Origin: Saprospiraceae bacterium
Lineage (GTDB): Bacteria > Bacteroidota > Bacteroidia > Chitinophagales > Saprospiraceae
NCBI GenBank assembly: GCA_022841745.1
Contig: JALHQW010000001.1
Span: forward strand, 77,166-141,165
DNA: 64,000 nt
Direction: 5' to 3'
Part shown: positions 35,040 through 41,626 of the stretch, piece by piece
Numbering within the stretch: the stretch's first letter is position 1
Layout of the letters: each line of letters begins with the position of its first letter
Translations under genes and position numbers: made by a program
The notes under the pieces: generated by a model
Seen by the model: only the letters and a program-made list of their open reading frames with translations
Databases searched by the model: none
What the model was told of the DNA's origin: nothing

Positions 35040-36104
35040 TTATAGGATCAGCATGGCGTCGCCATAGCTGAAAAAGCGATACTGTTCTTTTACGGCCTGC
35101 TCGTAAGCCTCCATCACCAATTCGTAGCCTCCAAAGGCGCAGATCATGATGAGCAAGCTCGATTTGGGCAGGTGGAAATTGGTTACCATTGAGTTAGCGA
35201 TGCTAAAATCGTAAGGAGGGTAAACGAAGAGGTTCGTCCAACCCTCGGCTGGCTTCAATAGGCCCTCAGCGGAAACAGCGGTTTCGATGGTACGCATGGA
35301 AGTCGTACCTACGGCGCAAACTTTTTTGTTAGCCAGCTTTGACTTATTTACTATCTCAGCCGCTTGTTGAGGAATTCTGAAGTATTCAGCATCCATTTTG
35401 TGCTTGCTGAGGTCTTCCACGTCAATGGTGCGGAATGTGCCAAGGCCAATGTGTAGCGTCACCTCAGCGAAGTTCACGCCTTTGATTTCAAGGCGCTTCA
35501 TCAGCTCCCGGCTGAAGTGGAGGCCAGCAGTAGGGGCAGCCACCGCTCCGAGCTCCTTCGCATATACGGTCTGGTAACGGTCACGGTCAATTTCCTCGTC
35601 GTTTCGGGTAATGTATTTTGGAAGAGGCGTATTGCCAAGGAAATCAAGGTTTTTACGGTATTCCTCCTCGGTCCCATCGAAAAGAAAGCGAATGGTACGC
35701 CCACGGGAAGTGGTGTTGTCCACTACCTCGGCCACCAAGATTTCATTGCCTTTTTCGTCCATGAAATAGAGCTTGTTGCCTACCCGGATTTTGCGGGCGG
35801 GGTCAACGAGCACATCCCAAAGGCGCTGGTCGGCGTTGAGTTCACGTAGCAGGAAAACCTCGATTTTGGCACCTGTTTTTTCTTTCTTGCCGTACAGGCG
35901 GGCAGCAAAGACCTTCGTGTTGTTGAAAATCATCGAATCGCCATCGTCAAAATAGCCAAGCAGGTCTTTGAAAATTTTATGTTCGATTTTTCCAGTATCT
36001 CGGTGGAGGACCATCAGCCGTGACTCGTCACGGTTTGGGGCGGGATGTTGGGCAATCAGGTTCTTGTCAAGCTCGTAATTGAATTGAGACAGTTTAGTCC
36101 TCAT
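35040..36104 (-). CDS. queA: S-adenosylmethionine:tRNA ribosyltransferase-isomerase
   Basis: Queuosine pathway enzyme that transfers and isomerises the ribose moiety of SAM onto preQ1 at position 34 of tRNAs with GUN anticodons. The N-terminal [18 protein letters not shown] and [15 protein letters not shown], the central [10 protein letters not shown] and [10 protein letters not shown], and the C-terminal [17 protein letters not shown] are all diagnostic. Length 354 is normal. A -7 box lies at 36157-36164. No other queuosine genes are in the window. Confidence 0.95.
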   Translation of the reverse strand: MRTKLSQFNYELDKNLIAQHPAPNRDESRLMVLHRDTGKIEHKIFKDLLGYFDDGDSMIFNNTKVFAARLYGKKEKTGAKIEVFLLRELNADQRLWDVLVDPARKIRVGNKLYFMDEKGNEILVAEVVDNTTSRGRTIRFLFDGTEEEYRKNLDFLGNTPLPKYITRNDEEIDRDRYQTVYAKELGAVAAPTAGLHFSRELMKRLEIKGVNFAEVTLHIGLGTFRTIDVEDLSKHKMDAEYFRIPQQAAEIVNKSKLANKKVCAVGTTSMRTIETAVSAEGLLKPAEGWTNLFVYPPYDFSIANSMVTNFHLPKSSLLIMICAFGGYELVMEAYEQAVKEQYRFFSYGDAMLIL

Positions 36105-36156
36105 TGAATTTTACGGAATTTTATGAAGGAAAATACACCTATTTTTAAAAAGACCG

Positions 36157-36164
36157 CAAAAGTA
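36157..36164 (-). promoter_or_regulatory. Bacteroidota -7 box, TACTTTTG, for queA
   Basis: Minus-strand match to TAnnTTTG 53 bases before the queA start. Confidence 0.45.
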
Positions 36165-36370
36165 AGAAAATTTATGGCTTTTCATCACATTTATACTGAA
36201 TAGCCCTAATTTTTTTTCAAATGGCTATCAATTATTTTTTTGGAGCAATTGGTAGTTTACCCCAAAAAATATTCCAGAACCCTCAAAGTGACGAAAGTCA
36301 CGGTATATTGCACCGCTGACCGCCAGCTTTACGGCAAGAAATCAAGCAAAACGAACCAAGCTAAGAATAC

Positions 36371-37996
36371 ATGAAATTTGGCTTTATCATAGACAACCGA
36401 AAGTGCATTGGCTGCCACGCCTGCACCACCGCCTGCAAATCGGAGCATGATGTACCAGTCGGCGTCTTTCGCACTTGGGTAAAACAAGTCGAAAAGGGCG
36501 AGTTTCCCCACACTCGTAGGGTATTTTCCGTAATGCGCTGCAACCACTGCACCGACGCACCTTGCGTGGAGATTTGCCCAGTGGAGGCGCTGTATTTCCG
36601 ACCAGACGGCATCGTGGACTTCGACAAAAACCGCTGCATCGGCTGCAAGTCGTGCATGCAGGCTTGTCCCTATGATGCCCTCTATATTGACCCTGATACC
36701 CATACCGCTGCCAAGTGCAACTACTGCGCCCACCGAGTGGACATTGGCCTGGAACCTGCCTGCGTGAACGTCTGCCCAGAGCATGCCATCATCTCTGGCG
36801 ATATGGACAATCCAGATTCTGAGATTTCGCAACTGCTTGGTCGTGAGACGGTTACCGTTCGACGTGAAGCCAAGGGTACGCACCCGAACCTGTTTTATAT
36901 AGATGGTGACGAGGCTTCGCTGAACCCCATTGCAACTGCGACTTCTGATGTGACGCTATGGGGGCAGCAAACCCGTGGCGTCGGCCATTTTGCGAAGCGA
37001 ACCGAAAAACTTGCCTTCGACAATGGCGACCTGCTCTCTGCTTTGGCCGATGAAAAAACGACGGGCATCGTTGCTCCGCAAAAATCGGTTGACGTGCTGA
37101 TGAACAACGGTTCGCCACGTAGGGTCTATGATGCACCGAACAAAGGCTTGCTATGGGGATGGGAAGTGAGCGGGTATGTGTTTACGAAGGCGATTTCGGC
37201 AGGCGTTTTCTTGGTAGCCGTTATGGCTTTGGCTTATTTCGAATTCTTCAAAATTGAGACCGCCTTCTTGGAACCAGTTGGGATGCTATTCGTGGGCGTT
37301 GTTGCCTCGTTGCTTTTCTTGATTATCACCACAGCGCTTTTGGTCAAAGACCTTGACCAACCCAAACGCTTTCTGTACGTCATCCTTCGCCCACAATGGA
37401 ATAGCTGGTTGGTGAGGGGCGGCTACGCCTTGACCATTTTCGGCGGTGCGCTAACGATAACATTGGTAGGTGCTTTTTTCGCCTTGGATTGGCTTACTCA
37501 AATCGGCATGGTACTCGGTGTGGTTTCTGGCATCATCACTGCCGTTTATACTGCCTACCTTTTTGCGCAAGCAAAAGGCCGTGATTTCTGGCAAAGCCCA
37601 GTGCTTGCCCTGCACATGCTGATACACAGTTTTGTGGCTGGAGCAGCTTTCTTTGGCATCCTTGCACTCATTGATGCTCCAAGCGAGGGGTGGTTGACTT
37701 ACTTAAAAGCCGTCATGGTAATCGGAATTGCAGTGAACCTTCTAGTCATGTTCGTCGAGCTTACCACCACCCACATGACACAAGAGGCCAAGCTGACCGC
37801 CGAAATGATTACCAAAGGCAGCTACAAGCAGCTTTTCTGGTGGGGCGTGGTCATGATGGGCAACCTGCTGCCGCTCATCCTGATGCTGTCTGGCATGGAT
37901 TACGGCGTGCAAATTGGCGGCCTTTTAGCCCTCATCGGCATCTATTTTACGGAAAAAATCTGGGTGGAAGCGCCACAGCGCATCCAACTTTCATAA
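36371..37996 (+). CDS. fused 4Fe-4S ferredoxin / NrfD-type membrane subunit (PsrB-PsrC or SoeB-SoeC-like)
   Basis: 541 residues combining two subunits of a complex-iron-sulfur molybdoenzyme. Residues 1-180 form a four-cluster ferredoxin domain: CIGCHACTTAC (first Cys C12), CNHCTDAPCVEICP, CIGCKSCMQACP and CNYCAHRVDIGLEPACVNVCP. A hydrophilic linker (about 180-265) carries the KGTHPNLFYID block common in PsrB-like proteins. Residues about 270-541 form eight hydrophobic segments of the NrfD/PsrC type, which exchange electrons with quinone. The protein would couple the molybdopterin subunit encoded at 41627 to the quinone pool. Electron direction (sulfite or sulfur-compound oxidation, or polysulfide reduction) is not fixed by sequence. 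First gene of the sulfur locus; the SQR gene starts 52 bases on. Confidence 0.85.
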   Translation: MKFGFIIDNRKCIGCHACTTACKSEHDVPVGVFRTWVKQVEKGEFPHTRRVFSVMRCNHCTDAPCVEICPVEALYFRPDGIVDFDKNRCIGCKSCMQACPYDALYIDPDTHTAAKCNYCAHRVDIGLEPACVNVCPEHAIISGDMDNPDSEISQLLGRETVTVRREAKGTHPNLFYIDGDEASLNPIATATSDVTLWGQQTRGVGHFAKRTEKLAFDNGDLLSALADEKTTGIVAPQKSVDVLMNNGSPRRVYDAPNKGLLWGWEVSGYVFTKAISAGVFLVAVMALAYFEFFKIETAFLEPVGMLFVGVVASLLFLIITTALLVKDLDQPKRFLYVILRPQWNSWLVRGGYALTIFGGALTITLVGAFFALDWLTQIGMVLGVVSGIITAVYTAYLFAQAKGRDFWQSPVLALHMLIHSFVAGAAFFGILALIDAPSEGWLTYLKAVMVIGIAVNLLVMFVELTTTHMTQEAKLTAEMITKGSYKQLFWWGVVMMGNLLPLILMLSGMDYGVQIGGLLALIGIYFTEKIWVEAPQRIQLS

Positions 37997-38047
37997 CACT
38001 GACCAACAACCCTGTGCCTCTAACATTTAAAAATTAACAACTTAGTC

Positions 38048-39286
38048 ATGGCACATCATCAAATCTTAATCATCGGCGGCGGAAACGCAGGCCTGTCCAT
38101 TGCATCCAAGCTGTTGATAAAGGACCGTTCCCTGAAAATCGGCATCATCGAACCATCCGAAAAGCACTACTACCAGCCCGCATGGACGCTGGTCGGTGGC
38201 GGCACTTTTGACATCAACGATACCATCAAGAACGAGAAGGACTTCATCCCCAAGGGCACTACTTGGATTAAGGATGCCGTGGCCACTTTCGAGCCGGAGC
38301 AAAACCAAGTGACCTGCAAGAGTGGGGATAAGCACACCTATGACTATATGGTGGTCGTACCGGGCATCCAGTTGGACTGGCATAAGGTCAAGGGGCTAAA
38401 AGAGACGCTCGGCAAAAACGGGGTCACCTCCAATTACCTCGCTGACTATGCGCCCTACACCTGGGATTTGCTCCGCAATTTCAAGGGCGGGAACGCCATC
38501 TTTACGAACCCGAACACCCCCATCAAATGTGGTGGTGCGCCGCAAAAAATCATGTACTTGGCCGGGGATTACATCCTTAAGAACGGCCTTCAGCCCAAGT
38601 CAAACATCCATTTCTACTCCGGTGGCGGCATCATCTTCGGGGTGAAGAAGTACGCCGATACTTTGAACCAAGTCATTGCCCGCTATAAAATACAGACCCA
38701 CTTCAAGCACAACCTTGTCGAGATTGACGGGCCGAACAGTAAGGCTTGGTTCCAGAACGAAGCAGGCGAACGCATCGAGCAGTCGTTTGACATGATTCAC
38801 GTAACGCCACCGCAAAGTGCACCGGATTTCATCAAGGACAGCCCGCTTTCCATTCTTGAAATGGACGCCAATTCAGGCACGCCTTGCCAACCCGGCCACC
38901 ATACACCGTCTTTTATGGGCTGGGTGGACGTGGACAAGTTCACTTTGCAGCACAAGCGCTACCCCAATATTTTCAGTTGTGGGGACGTGGCCAATACTCC
39001 GAACGCAAAAACGGGTGCAGCCATTCGCAAACAAGCGCCCGTACTGGTCGAGAACCTGCTCCATGTGAAAAATGGAGGTTCCTTGGATGCCAAATATACT
39101 GGTTACGGCTCATGCCCACTCGTGACTGGCTACGGCAAGCTCGTGCTCGCTGAGTTTGACTACGACAACAACCCAATGGAAACCTTCCCATTTGACCAGA
39201 GCAAAGAGCGCTGGAGCATGTGGATGCTGAAAACGAAGGTGCTTCCTTGGCTTTATTGGAACAGGATTTTGCAGGGCAGGGCATAA
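38048..39286 (+). CDS. sqr: type II sulfide:quinone oxidoreductase (SQOR-like)
   Basis: Membrane-associated flavoprotein that oxidises sulfide to sulfane sulfur and reduces quinone. The FAD motif IIGGGNAGLSIASKLL opens the protein. The redox cysteines are recognisable in NTPIKCGGAPQKIMYL and YGSCPLVTGYG, matching the cysteine environments of mitochondrial SQOR (type II) closely. Other SQOR blocks are GVKKYADTLNQVI, HVTPPQSAPD, GWVDVDKFTLQHKRYPNIFSCGD and ETFPFDQSKERWSMW near the end. Length 412 is typical. It lies between the Fe-S/NrfD fusion and a methyltransferase gene, all on one strand, suggesting an operon for sulfide or sulfur oxidation. Confidence 0.92.
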   Translation: MAHHQILIIGGGNAGLSIASKLLIKDRSLKIGIIEPSEKHYYQPAWTLVGGGTFDINDTIKNEKDFIPKGTTWIKDAVATFEPEQNQVTCKSGDKHTYDYMVVVPGIQLDWHKVKGLKETLGKNGVTSNYLADYAPYTWDLLRNFKGGNAIFTNPNTPIKCGGAPQKIMYLAGDYILKNGLQPKSNIHFYSGGGIIFGVKKYADTLNQVIARYKIQTHFKHNLVEIDGPNSKAWFQNEAGERIEQSFDMIHVTPPQSAPDFIKDSPLSILEMDANSGTPCQPGHHTPSFMGWVDVDKFTLQHKRYPNIFSCGDVANTPNAKTGAAIRKQAPVLVENLLHVKNGGSLDAKYTGYGSCPLVTGYGKLVLAEFDYDNNPMETFPFDQSKERWSMWMLKTKVLPWLYWNRILQGRA

Positions 39287-39343
39287 GATGGAAATTGTGA
39301 AATCGAAGATTCACGCCAGTAAATTAGGAAATTGGAAATTGCA

Positions 39344-39982
39344 ATGAATTCAACAGAGCGCAAGTCACATTGGGACACCGTTTTTCAAACCCAAAAGCTC
39401 ACTGAAGTATCGTGGTACCAGGCCAAGCCCGATATTTCTTTGGACTACCTGCATGGTTTCAACTTGCCGAAGGACGCCAAAATCATTGACGTGGGCGGCG
39501 GCGACAGCCTGCTGGTGGACTACCTCATTGCCGAAGGCTACGGAGACGTTACTGTTCTGGACATTTCTGAAAAAGCCCTAGAACGGTCTAAGACAAGGAT
39601 TGGTAAAGTCGCTGCCGCTAAGGTGAAATGGGTGGTTTCTGACGCCGCCGCTTTTCAACCTGCGGAAAAGTACGACTTCTGGCACGACCGGGCAGCCTTC
39701 CACTTTTTTACCGAAGAAGCCGAGATTTTGAAATACATCAGCATAGTGCAACAATCGGTAAAGCCGGGTGGCTACCTCGTGCTTGGGACCTTTTCGGAAA
39801 ACGGCCCTGAGAAATGTTCTGGCCTGCCCGTGAAGCAATACAGTGAAGTGGCGATGAAAGAGCGCTTAAAGGAGTTTTTTGAAAAAGTAAAATGCCTGAC
39901 CGTGAAGCACTTGACGCCGAGCGAGAAGGTGCAGGAGTTTATTTTTTGTGGGTTCAGGCGGGTGGGTAACACGGTCTGCTAG
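39344..39982 (+). CDS. class I SAM-dependent methyltransferase, small-molecule type
   Basis: 212 residues with a Rossmann-like methyltransferase core: the SAM loop IIDVGGGDSLLVDYLI, the acidic residue of VLDISEKALE, VVSDAAAF and HDRAAFHFF. The opening HWDTVFQTQKLTEVSWYQAKP is shared with a Bacteroidota family of unknown substrate. The start at the ATG 39344 follows a purine-rich leader; the frame is open to 39332. The C-terminus ends GNTVC and its TAG lies inside the first REP palindrome (39966 on), so the last few residues derive from the repeat. Placed after SQR, it might act on a thiol or sulfide, but that is inference. Confidence 0.8.
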   Translation: MNSTERKSHWDTVFQTQKLTEVSWYQAKPDISLDYLHGFNLPKDAKIIDVGGGDSLLVDYLIAEGYGDVTVLDISEKALERSKTRIGKVAAAKVKWVVSDAAAFQPAEKYDFWHDRAAFHFFTEEAEILKYISIVQQSVKPGGYLVLGTFSENGPEKCSGLPVKQYSEVAMKERLKEFFEKVKCLTVKHLTPSEKVQEFIFCGFRRVGNTVC

Positions 39983-40138
39983 ACCGTGCTTTTACACTTC
40001 CCATGTAAGCAGGGATTCTTTCTTGGGAAAGCACGGACTGGCAGTCCGTGTTACGGGCGCACGGACTGGCAGTCCGTGTTACGGGCGCACGGACTAGCAG
40101 TCCGTGTTACGGGTGCACGGACTAGCAGTCCGTGTTAC
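39966..40138. repeat. left REP block flanking the RAYT gene
   Basis: One forward REP (GTAA at 39966-39969, then arms CACGGTCTG/CAGACCGTG with a TAG in the loop) is followed by a spacer and then four inverted REPs at 40031, 40059, 40087 and 40115 in a 28-base tandem period. Each has arms CACGGACT and AGTCCGTG and ends TTAC, the complement of GTAA. The last copy contains the stop codon of the RAYT gene. Confidence 0.95.
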
Positions 40139-40776
40139 GGAGCGTAAGTTTCAAACTCAGGATGAAGAAAACTGAGTTTCCAATCCGACCAATGATTGCA
40201 AAGGCCGGGTTTAACAGGGTTGTTCAAGTTGTAACGAATCCAATGGCCAAGTTCATCACGGTTCCGAATGAGGTGGTCGTAAGATTCTTGCATCCAAAAT
40301 TTTTCACCGACCCTATCCAATATTAGATTAGCTTCGGTGCCTGTATATGTTTTGATAGATTGAAGAATCCGAAACAACGGTTTCTGGATTTTGTATAGGA
40401 TGGTGTGGACATGATTCGGCATGATGGTCACATTGATGAGCTTATAACGCCCCTCTTTGTGCCAATGTACAAAACTGTCAAACACCAATTGACCAATATC
40501 AGCCTGGCCAAGATAAGTGGGACCAAAACTAGCATTATCAAGCAACTCATCGAATTTGCCATAATACAGTATTCGCTCCTTTCGCACAGCCTCGTTAAGC
40601 AGTTTGGCATCACTGATGGTTTTGGAAAGTTCTTTTTTATTTTGTTCGTATTCTGACTTTAGTCGAATTACAACTTCTTTGGGCAGACTGCCCTCCAACC
40701 TGAAACTAATGTTGAATACGCCATTTTCTGGTTGCCTATGAGGAAGGTTGCGGCGGTAATGGGTAGGTTCGGTCAT
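40135..40776 (-). CDS. REP-associated tyrosine transposase (RAYT, IS200/IS605-like Y1 family)
   Basis: 213-residue HUH-type single-strand DNA transposase. The N-terminus YRRNLPHRQPENGVFNISFRL is the typical RAYT/TnpA_REP opening. The HUH motif is H122-V-H124 in IMPNHVHTIL, and the nucleophile is Y166 in KFWMQESYDH, followed by the helix NRDELGHWIRYNLNNPVKPGL. All catalytic residues are present, so the enzyme looks intact. I use the ATG at 40776 rather than the frame start at 40851, since the preceding region belongs to the REP block. The TAA stop lies in the terminal REP (40135-40138). Flanking REP blocks on both sides are consistent with the enzyme mobilising these palindromes, which is inference. 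Confidence 0.92.
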   Translation of the reverse strand: MTEPTHYRRNLPHRQPENGVFNISFRLEGSLPKEVVIRLKSEYEQNKKELSKTISDAKLLNEAVRKERILYYGKFDELLDNASFGPTYLGQADIGQLVFDSFVHWHKEGRYKLINVTIMPNHVHTILYKIQKPLFRILQSIKTYTGTEANLILDRVGEKFWMQESYDHLIRNRDELGHWIRYNLNNPVKPGLCNHWSDWKLSFLHPEFETYAP

Positions 40777-40812
40777 AGTATTTGATTGAAATATTGAGTA
40801 GGTGCTGGTCAA

Positions 40813-41623
40813 GTAACATGGTTTGCAGGGCCGTGGGTAGTGACGTAACACGGTCTGCCAGACCGTGCTTCCAAACTTCCTAAGTTAACTGGGATTCGTT
40901 CTTGTGAAAGCACGGACTAGCAGTCCGTGTTACGGGGCCAGTAACACGGTCTGCCAGACCGTGCTTCCAAACTTCCCAAGTTAACTGGGATTCGTTCTTG
41001 TGAAAGCACGGACTAGCAGTCCGTGTTACGGGGCCAGTAACACGGTCTGCCAGGCCGTGCTTCCAAACTTCCCAAGTTAACTGGGATTCGTTCTTGTGAA
41101 AGCACGGACTAGCAGTCCGTGTTACGGGGCCAGTAACACGGTCTGCCAGACCGTGCTTCCAAACTTCCCAAGTTAACTGGGATTCGTTCTTGGGAAAGCA
41201 CGGACTAGCAGTTCGTGTTACGGGGCCAGTAACACGGTCTGCCAGGCCGTGCTTCCAAACTTCCCAAGTTAGCTGGGATTCGTTCTTGGGAAAGCACGGA
41301 CTAGCAGTTCGTGTTACGGGGCCAGTAACACGGTCTGCCAGACCGTGCTTCCACACTTCCCAAGTTAGCTGGGATTCGTTCTTGTGAAAGCACGGACTAG
41401 CAGTTCGTGTTACGGGGCCAGTAACACGGTCTGCCAGACCGTGCTTCCAAACTTCCCAAGTTAGCTGGGATTCGTTCTTGTGAAAGCACGGAGTAGCACT
41501 CCGTATTACTGCCAGTCCGTACTACTTGAGACAAATTTAACCGCAAAGACCAATTTTCACAAAATGTAAAAAATAATGGACAAGCTGGGAAGTGCAAAAG
41601 CACGGACTAGCAGTCCGTGTTAC
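40813..41623. repeat. right REP array: seven 96-bp dimers plus degenerate outer copies
   Basis: Seven units begin with GTAA at 40845, 40941, 41037, 41133, 41229, 41325 and 41421, period 96. Each unit holds a forward palindrome (arms CACGGTCTG/CAGACCGTG), a spacer with its own small inverted repeat (TCCCA/TGGGA around a GTTAAC core) and an inverted palindrome (arms CACGGACT/AGTCCGTG) ending TTAC. Degenerate copies flank the array at 40813-40836 and 41486-41509. A final inverted copy at 41600-41623 abuts the molybdopterin gene. Reading frames through the array are artefacts of the 96-base (32-codon) period. It contains no unique spacers, so it is not a CRISPR. Confidence 0.95.
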
Positions 41624-41626
41624 GTT

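Noticed and set aside
36329-36883. 184-codon minus-strand frame over the ferredoxin domain
   Set aside because: Antisense shadow; no known family.
40880-41387. Open reading frames with a 32-residue periodic peptide in the REP array
   Set aside because: The 96-base period is divisible by three, so the frame stays open by chance; no coding evidence.
40813-41623. CRISPR array
   Set aside because: Units are identical dimers of palindromes with no unique spacers, and no cas genes are nearby.
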